Origin: Eukaryota sp. TZLM1-RC
Taxonomy: Eukaryota; Metamonada: BaSk clade
Reading direction: 5' to 3'
DNA length: 64,000 nt
NCBI GenBank assembly: GCA_040285825.1
Contig: JAUPSS010000007.1
Span: 1,583,475 to 1,647,474 of the forward strand
Part shown: piece by piece, positions 30,569-43,538 of the stretch
Layout: every line of letters begins with the position of its first letter
Numbering within the stretch: the stretch's first letter is position 1
Notes under the pieces: generated by a model
The model's database searches: none
Told to the model about the DNA's origin: nothing
The model's input: only the letters and a program-made list of their open reading frames with translations
Program-made: the position numbers and the translations under genes

Positions 30569-33296
30569 ATGCCTGAATCAGTTTCTGATTCTAATATAGT
30601 CAAAAGAAAGAACGATAGACAACAAGATGCTCAAGACGTCCTTTCTACCTCTCCTCCTCAACCTCTTCTCTCTTCATTTTTGGACAAAAAAAATTCTGAT
30701 CAAGAATTTTTAGACAATCACGATGAAAACAAAGTTTGTTCAAAAACAAAGCCACGCTCCTACAGATGCTCAAAGTGTCGACAACAGGGACATAATGCTC
30801 GAACATGCCCCAATGTTGGAAAAAATGATGTGGCAAATTCTGAAACAAAATGTAAAAGAAAATTTATTAGAAGGAAAGAGTCTAAGGTAGAACCCATAAA
30901 TGATGCTCCACAAGTAGTTGCAAAACCAGTTAGCAATCGATTGAAATACAAAACTTGCAACAATTGTGGTATTTCTTTTAGAAAAAATGCAAAAGGAAAA
31001 ACTTCTGATCGATGCTTGAAATGCCGCATAGTTGATAACTACCATCCTCCCATAAGAATACCTCAAGAAATTCATCCGACTAAATGCAATGAATTTGTTT
31101 TCGTTTTTCAAAGATTTTTGGATCAATTATGCAAAGGAAAGTATGCTATCAATATTATTTGGGACTTTTTTGGTTCTTTTTGTCCTCCTTTTGAACAAAA
31201 TTTCGTAAATATTTTCGAAGATTTAACTAATATAGCACCGAGAAATCAGTCATCCGAGAAATTAAGTAAAATTTTTGAAGACAAATGCTTTCACAACAAA
31301 TGGTCCAAAGCTTTTTCAGCTTTAAGTCCCGGAGTTAAAGCACCCAACAATGAAAACGCAATAGATAAACTAAAAATACTTCATCCTTATGAAGACCTTA
31401 TAATGGATCAAAATTTTTACGGCACATACTGGGAAAATTATCCATTGATGCCATCAGAAGTTTTTTCGGTTATCAAAAAGAGACCACGTGGTAAGTCTGC
31501 CGGACTTTCTGGTACTACCATTGATCATGTAAAAGCCGCGATTATTTCTTCAGAAGATTGCCTTGGTTTATTAACCAAATTTTTCAACCAAATATTATCT
31601 CGTCAACTCAAATACCCAGAAGAACTAAGAAGTTCTCGTTTGACTGCTCTTGTCAAAAATTCAAAAATGGATGTTCGTCCTATTGCAGTCTCTGAGAGCT
31701 TACACAATATTTTTTCTGCGTGTTGCTTAAGCAGGTTTAACGAAAAAGCAAAACAAATATTATTACCCTTTCAATATTGTATAAATACTACAGATGGAGT
31801 CTCCTTAGCGATATCTGCTACTGATGTTTTATTTCGCCAAAATGAATCCAATGTTTGCATGTCATTGGATTTTAGTAATGCTTTCAATTCACTAAGTCGT
31901 CGCAGTATCCATGGTGCTCTATTGCAATATATGCCGGAATTAATACCGTTCTTTCAATCAACATATTGCACATATTCGAAATTACATTTTGGTAATAGCA
32001 TTTTGAGTTCATCAAGTGGCGTAAAGCAAGGAGATCCGTTAGGACCTCTTTTGTTTTGTTTGGCCATTCATCCTATTTTACTGCAAATTCAAGAGATGGT
32101 TCCTTCACTGAAAATGATAGCATATATGGATGATGTTGTGCTTAGTGGTGATTTAAATATTGTGAAACAAGAAACTGTATGTTTCCAAGAAATATTTGCC
32201 AAAATTGGTCTCCGACTTATTTTACTTAAATGTGTTTTGTTATCGAATTCTCCAGTTTCCACAATAGTTGATTATATTGAAATTCAAGCCAAATTATATT
32301 CAATTGATGCTATTCGTCAGTTGGGTTAGTTTTTAGGAAATAATGATGAAATTACCAAAAAATTGTTTGAAAAGTTGAACTCAATTTCTGACAAAATTGA
32401 CCGAATGATGAATTTAGACATAAAAAAACACATCAAATTTACCATTATAAGACTGTGTTTTAGTTCCAATTTTAATCATATATTTCGATCTACAAATCCT
32501 CTCGTCACTAGACCTTTAGCTCAAAAGTTTAATGAGTTACGTGCAAAAGTTCTGTCTCCATTACTGGGATGTAAAATGTTTCAAATTCCAGATCATTACC
32601 TTAGTCCACATTATGGTGGTTTAGGGTGGACGAAGGCTTCTATTCTTATCTTGTGTGCTTTTGTTGGTGGATGCAGAAATGCAATTTTTGAGTTTTCCGA
32701 AAGATTTGCAGATTGGGAAGATTTATTGATGACAACGCAAAGTTCCACTGTTTTTGCATTAAATGAAGAAATTTCAAGAATTGATGTAGATAAATGGGGT
32801 CGATGTTTTCCCCAATCATTCAATGGCAATATTCCAGAAAAAAATATTTTAAATTTGAAGTGAACTCTTCGAACATTACAGAAACGATTGACTGGAATGT
32901 ATGAAAAAGATCTTTATAAAAATATATGCAGCTCGGCTGTTTTAAATCAAGATCTTCACTCATTGTTATTGGAAAAGGGTGTTTGTGAAAACAAGTCGTC
33001 AGATTCTTCACTTTTTGTAACCATTGTACCACGAAGATTTGGATTGTGTGCCACTAATGAAGCATTTGTAACAAAAATGAGATTAAATTTGAACATCCCC
33101 ATTAACCAATTTTATCAAAAGAAAAATGTATTTGTTCGAATTCACCTCAACTCGCTTTGCGCCATGCTCTAAATTGATAACTTATCGTTCTTCATTACAT
33201 GATGCTGTTAGAGACACTGTTTTCAATATGGCACAAACTGCAAGGATATCGTGTATCAAAGAGAGCCTTCTGAAGGAAACACTTTCTCTGAATAAT
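30569..33296 (+). pseudogene. Longest LINE copy (G): double zinc finger N-terminus, RT, truncated 3' end
   Basis: ATG at 30569. Numbered from it: a zinc knuckle C67-x2-C70-x3-GH75-x4-C80 and a C130-x2-C133...C149-x2-C152 finger, both probably nucleic-acid binding. A linker follows, then RT with SLDFSNAFNS (motif A), SSGVKQGDPLGP and the catalytic YMDD. No apurinic-type endonuclease lies upstream, consistent with an RLE element. The frame has TAG at 32327-32329 (just after the RT palm; Ser in copy B), TGA at 32861-32863, and a frameshift near 33125 ahead of the finger. HDAVRD is present, but the endonuclease core is missing because the copy joins satellite A at 33296/33297. It is dead, but the best guide to the family's N-terminus. 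Confidence 0.88.
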
Positions 33297-33334
33297 TTTA
33301 CTGAGGCTCAGTAATGTAATGAGTTCAGTAATGA

Positions 33335-36300
33335 TTTACTGAGGCTCATATGCAGTTCCTAGTTTCGTATATTGACAAATGGTTGTTTATTACAATCGTT
33401 GGTCAAATCTTTAAAGTCCATTTTGGGACAATTATTATAACAATTGTGGTGTTAAAGTCCGTGCTATGGTCATTTGAGTAGTCATTGATTTGATTGGTTG
33501 AATGGTCATTGGTGTGATTTGGTGAGTTGCATGTAGTCCTTATGTACTAGATGTGATCAACTTGTGATCAAACTTTGTGTGAAATTGTGTGTGAGTAATG
33601 TTGGCTATGTGTTACTTGATCAGTACAAACGCATGATTACATTTTCAAATGATTTTGTATATATTTGAATTAATTGAGTGTATTAATTTTTAAACATTAA
33701 ATTGTAAAAAAAGTAAAAAATCAAAAAGTATACAATTGAATGTTGTAAACTTATAAAACAATTGCTGTAAGTGTAAGAGTATCGTTTTTGATACGATTTA
33801 CTGAGGCTCATATGAAGTTCCTAGTTTCGTATATTGACCAATGGTTGTTTATTACAATGATTGGTCAAATCTTTAAAGTCCATTTTAGGACAATTAATAT
33901 AACAATTGTGGTGTTAAAGTCCTTGCTATGGTCATTTGAGTAGTCATTGGTTTGATTGGTTGAATGGTCATTGGTGTGATTTGGTGAGTTGCATGTAGTC
34001 CTTATGTACCAGATGTGATCAACTTGTGATCAAACTTTGTGTGAAATTGTGTGTGAGTAATGTTGGCTATGTGTTACTTGAGCAGTACAAACTCATGATT
34101 ACATTTTCAAATGATTTTGTATATATTTGAATTAATTGAGTTTTATTTTTAAACATTAAATTGTAAAAATAGTAAAAAAATCAAAAAGTATACAATTGAA
34201 TGTTGTAAACTAATAAAACAATTGCTGTAAGTGTAAGAGTATCGTTTTTGATACGATTTACTGAGGCTCATATGCAGTTCCTAGTTTCGTATATTGACAA
34301 ATGGTTGTTTATTACAATCGTTGGTCAAATCTTTAAAGTCCATTTTGGGACAATTATTATAACAATTGTGGTGTTAAAGTCCGTGCTATGGTCATTTGAG
34401 TAGTCATTGGTTTGATTGGTTGAATGGTCATTGGTGTGATTTGGTGAGTTGCATGTAGTCCTTATGTACTAGATGTGATCAACTTGTGATCAAACTTTGT
34501 GTGAAATTGTGTGTGAGTAATGTTGGCTATGTGTTACTTGATCAGTACAAACTCATGATTACATTTTCAAATGATTTTGTATATATTTGAATTAATTGAG
34601 TGTATTAATTTTTAAACATTAAATTGTAAAAAAAGTAAAAAAATCAAAAAGTATACAATTGAATGTTGTAAACTAATAAAACAATTGCTGTAAGTGTAAG
34701 AGTATCGTTTTTGATACGATTTACTGAGGCTCATATGAAGTTCCTAGTTTCGTATATTGACCAATGGTTGTTTATTACAATCATTGGTCAAATCTTTAAA
34801 GTCCATTTTGGGACAATTAATATAACAATTGTGGTGTTAAAAGTCCGTGCTATGGTCATTTGATTAGTCATTGGTATGATTGGTTGAATGGTCATTGGTA
34901 TGATTAGATGAGTTGCATGTAGTCTTTATGTACTAGATGTGATCAACTTGTGATCAAACTTTGTGTGAAATTGTGTGTGAGTAATGTTGGCTATGTGTTA
35001 CTTGATCAGTACAAACTCATGATTACATTTTCAAATGATTTTGTATATATTTGAATTAATTGAGTGTATTAATTTTTAAACATTAAATTGTAAAAAAAGT
35101 AAAAAATCAAAAAGTATACAATTGAATGTTGTAAAACTAATAAAAACAATTGCTGTAAGTGTAAGAGTATCGTTTTTGATACGATTTACTGAGGCTCATA
35201 TGAAGTTCCTAGTTTCGTATATTGACCAATGGTTGTTTATTACAATCATTGGTCAAATCTTTAAAGTCCATTTTGGGACAATTAATATAACAATTGTGGT
35301 GTTAAAGTCCGTGCTATGGTCATTTGATTAGTCATTGGTATGATTGGTTGAATGGTCATTGGTATGATTAGATGAGTTGCATGTAGTCTTTATGTACTAG
35401 ATGTGATCAACTTGTGATCAAACTTTGTGTGAAATTGTGTGTTAGTAATGTTGGCTATGTGTTACTTGATCAGTACAAACTCATGATTACATTTTCAAAT
35501 GATTTTGTATATATTTGAATTAATTGAGTGTATTAATTTTTAAACATTAAATTGTAAAAAAGTAAAAAATCAAAAAGTATACAATTGAATGTTGTAAACT
35601 AATAAAACAATTGCTGTAAGTGTAAGAGTATCGTTTTTGATACGATTTACTGAGGCTCATATGAAGTTCCTAGTTTCGTATATTGACCAATGGTTGTTTA
35701 TTTCAATCATTGGTCAAATCTTTAAAGTCCATTTTGGGACAATTAATATAACAATTGTGGTGTTAAAGTCCGTGCTATGGTCATTTGAGTAGTCATTGGT
35801 TTGATTGGTTGAATGGTCATTGGTGTGATTTGGTGAGTTGCATGTAGTCCTTATGTACCAGATGTGATCAACTTGTGATCAAACTTTGTGTGAAATTGTG
35901 TGTGAGTAATGTTGGCTATGTGTTACTTGATCAGAACAAACTCATGATTACATTTTCAATTGATTTTGTATATATTTGAATTAATTGAGTTATTAATTTT
36001 TAAACATTAAATTGTAAAAATAGTAAAAAATCAAAAAGTATACAATTGAATGTTGTAAACTAATAAAACCATTGCTGTAAGTGTAAGAGTATCGTTTTTG
36101 ATACGATTTACTGAGGCTCATATGAAGTTCCTAGTTTCGTATATTGACCAATGGTTGTTTATTACAATCATTGGTCAAATCTTTAAAGTCCATTTTGGGA
36201 CAATTAATATAACAATTGTGGTGTTAAAGTCCGTGCTATGGTCATTTGAGTAGTCATTGGTTTGATTGGTTGAATGGTCATTGGTGTGATTTGGTGAGTT

Positions 36301-39300
36301 GCATGTAGTCCTTATGTACTAGATGTGATCAACTTGTGATCAAACTTTGTGTGAAATTGTGTGTGAGTAATGTTGGCTATGTGTTACTTGATCAGAACAA
36401 ACTCATGATTACATTTTCAATTGATTTTGTATATATTTGAATTAATTGAGTTTATTAATTTTTAAACATTAAATTGTAAAAATAGTAAAAAATCAAAAAG
36501 TATACAATTGAATGTTGCAAACTAATAAAACCATTGCTGTAAGTGTAAGAGTATCGTTTTTGATACGATTTACTGAGGCTCATATGAAGTTCCTAGTTTC
36601 GTATATTGACCAATGGTTGTTTATTACAATCATTGGTCAAATCTTTAAAGTCCATTTTGGGACAATTAATATAACAATTGTGGTGTTAAAGTCCGTGCTA
36701 TGGTCATTTGAGTAGTCATTGGTTTGATTGGTTGAATGGTCATTGGTATGATTAGATGAGTTGCATGTAGTCTTTATGTACTAGATGTGATCAACTTGTG
36801 ATCAAACTTTGTGTGAAATTGTGTGTTAGTAATGTTGGCTATGTGTTACTTGATCAGTACAAACTCATGATTACATTTTCAAATGATTTTGTATATATTT
36901 GAATTAATTGAGTGTATTAATTTTTAAACATTAAATTGTAAAAAAAGTAAAAAATCAAAAAGTATACAATTGAATGTTGTAAACTAATAAAACAATTGCT
37001 GTAAGTGTAAGAGTATCGTTTTGATACGATTTACTGAGGCTCATATGAAGTTCCTAGTTTCGTATATTGACCAATGGTTGTTTATTTCAATCATTGGTCA
37101 AATCTTTAAAGTCCATTTTGGGACAATTAATATAACAATTGTGGTGTTAAAGTCCGTGCTATGGTCATTTGAGTAGTCATTGGTTTGATTGGTTGAATGG
37201 TCATTGGTGTGATTTGGTGAGTTGCATGTAGTCCTTATGTACCAGATGTGATCAACTTGTGATCAAACTTTGTGTGAAATTGTGTGTGAGTAATGTTGGC
37301 TATGTGTTACTTGATCAGAACAAACTCATGATTACATTTTCAATTGATTTTGTATATATTTGAATTAATTGAGTTATTAATTTTTAAACATTAAATTGTA
37401 AAAATAGTAAAAAAATCAAAAAAAGTATACAATTGAATGTTGCAAACTAATAAAACCATTGCTGTAAGTGTAAGAGTATCGTTTTTTTGATACGATTTAC
37501 TGAGGCTCATATGAAGTTCCTAGTTTCGTATATTGACCAATGGTTGTTTATTACAATCATTGGTCAAATCTTTAAAGTCCATTTTGGGACAATTAATATA
37601 ACAATTGTGGTGTTAAAGTCCGTGCTATGGTCATTTGAGTAGTCATTGGTTTGATTGGTTGAATGGTCATTGGTATGATTTGGTGAGTTGCATGTAGTCC
37701 TTATGTACCAGATGTGATCAACTTGTGATCAAACTTTGTGTGAAATTGTGTGTGAGTAATGTTGGCTATGTGTTACTTGATCAGAACAAACTCATGATTA
37801 CATTTTCAATTGATTTTGTATATATTTGAATTAATTGAGTTATTAATTTTTAAACATTAAATTGTAAAAATAGTAAAAAAATCAAAAAAAGTATACAATT
37901 GAATGTTGCAAACTAATAAAACCATTGCTGTAAGTGTAAGAGTATCGTTTTGATACGATTTACTGAGGCTCATATGAAGTTCCTAGTTTCGTATATTGAC
38001 CAATGGTTGTTTATTACAATCATTGGTCAAATCTTTAAAGTCCATTTTGGGACAATTATTATAACAATTGTGGTGTTAAAGTTCGTGCTATGGTCATTTG
38101 AGTAGTCATTGGTATGATTGGTTGAATGGTCATTGGTATGATTAGGTGAGTTGCATGTAGTCCTTATGTACTAGATGTGATCAACTTGTGATCAAACTTT
38201 GTGTGAAATTGTGTGTGAGTAATGTTGGCTATGTGTTACTTGATCAGAACAAACTCATGATTACATTTTCAATTGATTTTGTATATATTTGAATTAATTG
38301 AGTTATTAATTTTTAAACATTAAATTGTAAAAATAGTAAAAAATCAAAAAGTATACAATTGAATGTTGCAAACTAATAAAACCATTGCTGTAAGTGTAAG
38401 AGTATCGTTTTTGATACGATTTACTGAGGCTCATATGAAGTTCCTAGTTTCGTATATTGATCATTGGTCAAATCTTTAAAGTCCATTTTGGGACAATTAT
38501 TATAACAATTGTGGTGTTAAAGTCCGTGCTATGGTCATTTGAGTAGTCATTGGTATGATTGGTTGAATGGTCATTGGTATGATTAGGTGAGTTGCATGTA
38601 GTCCTTATGTACTAGATGTGATCAACTTGTGATCAAACTTTGTGTGAAATTGTGTGTGAGTAATGTTGGCTATGTGTTACTTGATCAGAACAAACTCATG
38701 ATTACATTTTCAATTGATTTTGTATATATTTGAATTAATTGAGTTATTAATTTTTAAACATTAAATTGTAAAAATAGTAAAAAATCAAAAAGTATACAAT
38801 TGAATGTTGCAAACTAATAAAACCATTGCTGTAAGTGTAAGAATATCGTTTTTGATACGATTTACTGAGGCTCATATGAAGTTCCTAGTTTCGTATATTG
38901 ACCAATGGTTGTTTATTACAATCATTGGTAAAATCTTTAAAGTCCATTTTGGGACAATTATTATAACAATTGTGGTGTTGAAGTCCGTGCTATGGTCATT
39001 TGAGTAGTCATTGGTATGATTGGTTGAATGGTCATTGGTATGATTAGGTGAGTTGCATGTAGTCCTTATGTACTAGATGTGATCAACTTGTGATCAAACT
39101 TTGTGTGAAATTGTGTGTGAGTAATGTTGGCTATGTGTTACTTGATCAGAACAAACTCATGATTACATTTTCAATTGATTTTGTATATATTTGAATTAAT
39201 TGAGTTATTAATTTTTAAACATTAAATTGTAAAAATAGTAAAAAATCAAAAAGTATACAATTGAATGTTGCAAACTAATAAAACCATTGCTGTAAGTGTA

Positions 39301-40664
39301 AGAGTATCGTTTTGATACGATTTACTGAGGCTCATTTGAAGTTCCTAGTTTTCGTATATTGACCAATGGTTGTTTATTACAATCATTGGTCAAATCTTTA
39401 AAGTCCATTTTGGGACAATTATTATAACAATTGTGGTGTTAAAGTCCGTGCTATGGTCATTTGAGTAGTCATTGGTATGATTGGTTGAATGGTCATTGGT
39501 ATGATTAGGTGAGTTGCATGTAGTCCTTATGTACTAGATGTGATCAACTTGTGATCAAACTTTGTGTGAAATTGTGTGTGAGTAATGTTGGCTATGTGTT
39601 ACTTGATCAGTACAAACTCATGATTACATTTTCAATTGATTTTGTATATATTTGAATTAATTGAGTTATTAATTTTTAAACATTAAATTGTAAAAATAGT
39701 AAAAAAATCAAAAGTATACAATTGAATGTTGCAAACTAATAAACCATTGCTGTAAGTGTAAGAGTATCGTTTTGATACGATTTACTGAGGCTCATATGAA
39801 GTTCCTAGTTTCGTATATTGACCAATGGTTGTTTATTACAATCATTGGTCAAATATTTAAAGTCCATTTTGGGACAATTAATATAACAATTGTGGTGTTA
39901 AAGTCCGTGCTATGGTCATTTGAGTAGTCATTGGTATGATTGGTTGAATGGTCATTGGTATGATTAGGTGAGTTGCATGTAGTCCTTATGTACTAGATGT
40001 GATCAACTTGTGATCAAACTTTGTGTGAAATTGTGTGTGAGTAATGTTGGCTATGTGTTACTTGATCAGTACAAACTCATGATTACATTTTCAATTGATT
40101 TTGTATATATTTGAATTAATTGAGTTATTAATTTTAAACATTAAATTGTAAAAATAGTAAAAAATCAAAAAGTATACAATTGAATGTTGCAAACTAATAA
40201 AACCATTGCTGTAAGTGTAAGAGTATCGTTTTTGATACGATTTACTGAGGCTCATATGAAGTTCCTAGTTTCGTATATTGACCAATGGTTGTTTATTACA
40301 ATCATTGGTCAAATCTTTAAAGTCCATTTTGGGACAATTATTATAACAATTGTGGTGTTAAAGTCTGTGCTATGGTCATTTGAGTAGTCATTGGTATGAT
40401 TGGTTGAATGGTCATTGGTATGATTAGGTGAGTTGCATGTAGTCCTTATGTACTAGATGTGATCAACTTGTGATCAAACTTTGTGTGAAATTGTGTGTGA
40501 GTAATGTTGGCTATGTGTTACTTGATTAGAACAAACTCATGATTACATTTTCAATTGATTTTGTATATATTTGAATTAATTGAGTTATTAATTTTTAAAC
40601 ATTAAATTGTAAAAATAGTAAAAAATCAAAAAGTATACAATTGAATGTTGCAAACTAATAAAGT
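33335..40664. repeat. Satellite A array 2, sixteen monomers of about 460 bp
   Basis: TTTACTGAGGCTCAT anchors recur at about 33335, 33797, 34257, 34720, 35185, 35647, 36107, 36569, 37029, 37497, 37956, 38419, 38860, 39319, 39779 and 40240. Each monomer holds GTATCGTTTTTGATACG, a long hairpin (for example 36606-36640), TGATCAACTTGTGATCA and GTATACAATTGAATGTTG. Neighbouring monomers share private variants: TTTGGTGAGTTG early, ATTAGGTGAGTTG late, AACAAACTC against TACAAACTC. This indicates spread by local duplication. The 67-codon frames seen in several monomers start at TTG and lack ATG, so I do not call genes. Confidence 0.95.
36606..36640. repeat. Representative 15-bp hairpin of satellite A
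   Basis: Arms TTGACCAATGGTTGT and ACAATCATTGGTCAA flank the loop TTATT. They pair along 15 positions with a single G-T pair. The same structure is in most monomers; the common variant CGTTGGTCAA in the right arm turns one A-T into a G-T pair, which still pairs in RNA. Confidence 0.9.
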
Positions 40665-43114
40665 TTAGAAAAACATTGTTGCATGAACTTTTACATTGAT
40701 AAAGAGGTTTTTCTTTTTGTTATTAAACATAAATAAAAAATAAATTTAAAATTTCATAAATTCAACAAACACTTTTATTGCAAAATCAGTACACGAAACT
40801 AGATGCTCTATTGATCAAAACTACTGCACCAAAAAAGCGGAAACAATTTGGCATAGTTTTCATTTGAAATCCCCATCTCTTATATGAAAAAAGGACTCCA
40901 CACTTGACAATAAATCTTTGAATTGTAATATCCATATGAGTGTTTTAAAACGCTGTTGAATGTTATTGTGTTTTCACACTTTCTGTGAAAACATGCTTAT
41001 GCACAAGTGATACAAGGTAGGTTTGATACATGAAGAAATGATTTATGTATTCTGTTTCAATGGCAATCTTGAAAACAATAGTGTTGGCAGAAAAGATGAT
41101 GTATGTACTGAAAAGAATACTGTCCAGGAAAACTTTATTACGATAGAGTCTTCATCAAGAAGAAAGTACAACGGTGAAGACATCAAGCCAATCCATGAAC
41201 AATTGAGATCAAAAGAGTGATTGAGTCAAACGAAACACTTACAATAACCAATAGGTAAAAGATTTACGGAATAGAAATCCAAAATGCGCTAGGCAAGGCT
41301 GCTGCACTGATGGCAATTGTGATGTCTACCCTTCTGCCCCGAAGAATCATGGCACTAAGAGTATAATGTGTTTGAAGTTACAGACGCATCCCAAAGTCGG
41401 AGTACGGAAATGAGAAAAACCGCAGAAGGTTGCTCAGGTTGGAAGATCAGATTTTGGGTCTGGTTTCAAACTTCAGATTTTCCAATTTTGACATTGGAAT
41501 TTTACCAACCCATAATGCAATTAATTTTGGTTTTGCTTTCCTGTTTTCTGCATGTGTTTGTATATGGCAACGGTAACGCTAATTTCTGTACGATTATCAT
41601 TCTTTTGATTAGATTAGTATTTCTTTCAAAATTTTGAGCTTTATGCATCATTGAAACCAATGTTCATGTCATTGATCTGATTTAAATTCTTTTGTTGATA
41701 ATCCTTTTGCAATTGTTGTGACAATTTATACATGGTTATCTTGCCTTTAAAAAAATCGAAACGAATGGCGCAATTTACAGGAGAAGTTTTCAATTTATGA
41801 ATAGCACCACTGGTTTTGATCACATTTTTGGTGTAAAAAACATTGTTGCGTGAACTTTTACATTGATAAAGAAAATTATTTTACTTTTGTTATTTGACAG
41901 AAACAAAAAATAAATTTTTAAAAATTTACAGTTTCACTTTCATTTTGAATGTATTCTAAAAACAGATATCATTTGTTTGACTTGAATCAAAAGGTGATCG
42001 TTTGTAAAGGCAACGGTAACGCTATTTTCTGCACGATTATCATTCTTTTGATTAGGTCAGTATCTTTTCAAAATTTAAGAGCTTTATACATCATTAAAAA
42101 CCAATGTTCATGTCATTCATTTGATTTGAATTCCTTTGTTGATAATCTTTTTACAACATTTGCGACAATTTATACTTGGTTATCTTGCCTTTGAAAAATG
42201 GAAACGAATGGCGCATTTTACAAGAGAAGTTTTCAAGTTTATAAATACAGCATGTGTTCTTGATCACATTTTTGGTGTAAAAACATTGTTGCGTGAACTT
42301 TTACATTGATAAAGAAGTTTTTCTTTTTTATTAAACATAAATAAAAAATAAATTCAAAATTTCATAAATTCAACAAACACTTTTATTGCAAAAATCAGTA
42401 CACGAAATCAGATGCTCTATTGATCAAAAATACTGCACCAAAAAGCTAAAACAATTTGGCATAGTTTTCATTTGAAATCCCCATTTCTTATATGACAAAA
42501 GACTCACACTTGACATTAAATCTTTGAATTGTAATATTCATATGAGTGTTTAAAAACGCTGTTGAATGTTATTGTGTTTTCACACTTTCTGTGAAAACAT
42601 GCTTATGCACAAGTGATACAAGGCAGGTTTGATACATGAAGAAATGATTTATGTATTCTGTTTCAATGGCAATCTTGAAAACAATAGTGTTGGCAGAAAA
42701 GATGATGTATGTACTGAAAGAATACTGTCCAGGAAAACTTTATTATGATAGAGTCTTCATCAAAAGAAAGTACAACGGTGAAGACATCAAGCCAATCCAT
42801 GAACAATTGAGATCAAAAGAGTGATTGAGTCAAACGAAACACTGACAATAACCGATAGGTAAAAGATTTACGGAATAGAAATCCAAAATGCGCTAGGCAA
42901 GGCTGCTGCACTGATGGCAATCGTGATGCCTACCCTTCTGCCCCGAAGAATCATGGCACTAAGAGTATAATGTGTTTAAAGTTACAGACGCATCCCAAAG
43001 TCGGAGTACGGAAATGAAAAAAACCGCAGAAGGTTGCTCAGGTTGGAAGATCAGATTTTGGGTCTGGTTTCAAACTTCAGATTTTCCAATTTTGACATTG
43101 GAATTTTACCAACC
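40665..43114. repeat. Satellite B, first segment
   Basis: It begins directly at the end of satellite A with GTTTAGAAAAACATTGTTGC. Long blocks (B1, about 690 bp, anchor TTGATACATGAAGAAATG) occur at 41023 and 42629, 1606 bp apart. Between them are two short blocks (B2, about 455 bp, anchor CATGGTTATCTTGCC). The segment ends where B1 sequence ...GAATTTTACCAACC is joined to a LINE fragment. The 65-codon frame in B1 starts with TTG and is not a convincing gene. Confidence 0.93.
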
Positions 43115-43538
43115 TCGTGGTAAGTCTGCCGGACTTTCTGGTATTACTATTGATCATGTAAAAGCCGCGATTATTTCTTCAGAAGATTGCCTTGGTTTAT
43201 TGACCAAATTTTTCAACCAAATATTATCTGGTCAACGCAAGTACCCAGAAGAATTAAGAAGTTCTCGTTTGACTGCACTTGTCAAAAATTCAAAAATGGA
43301 TGTTCGTCCTATTGCAGTCTCTGAGAGCTTACATAATATTTTTTCTGCGTGTTGCTTAAGCAGGTTCAATGAAAAAGCTAAAAAGATTTTATTACCCTTT
43401 CAATATGGTATAAATACTACAGATGGAGTCTCTTCAGCGATTTTTGCTACTGATGTCTTATTTCGTCAAAATGAATCCAATGTTTGCATGTCATTGGATT
43501 TTAGTAATGCTTTCAATTCGCTAAGTCGTCGCAGTACA
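43115..43538 (+). mobile_element. Internal LINE RT fragment captured in satellite B
   Basis: Encodes RGKSAGLSGITIDHVK through MSLDFSNAFNSLSRR, almost identical to residues of copy G encoded at about 31484-31906. It contains only part of the RT palm, with no 3' end, poly-A tail or duplication, so it was not placed here by ordinary LINE insertion. It happens to continue the reading frame of the satellite sequence on its left. Confidence 0.88.

Noticed and set aside
33335-40664. Repeated frames of about 67 codons in satellite A that could be a small protein family
   Set aside because: They open with TTG, lack an ATG at a consistent place, are broken by indels in many monomers, and are conserved only because the satellite is.
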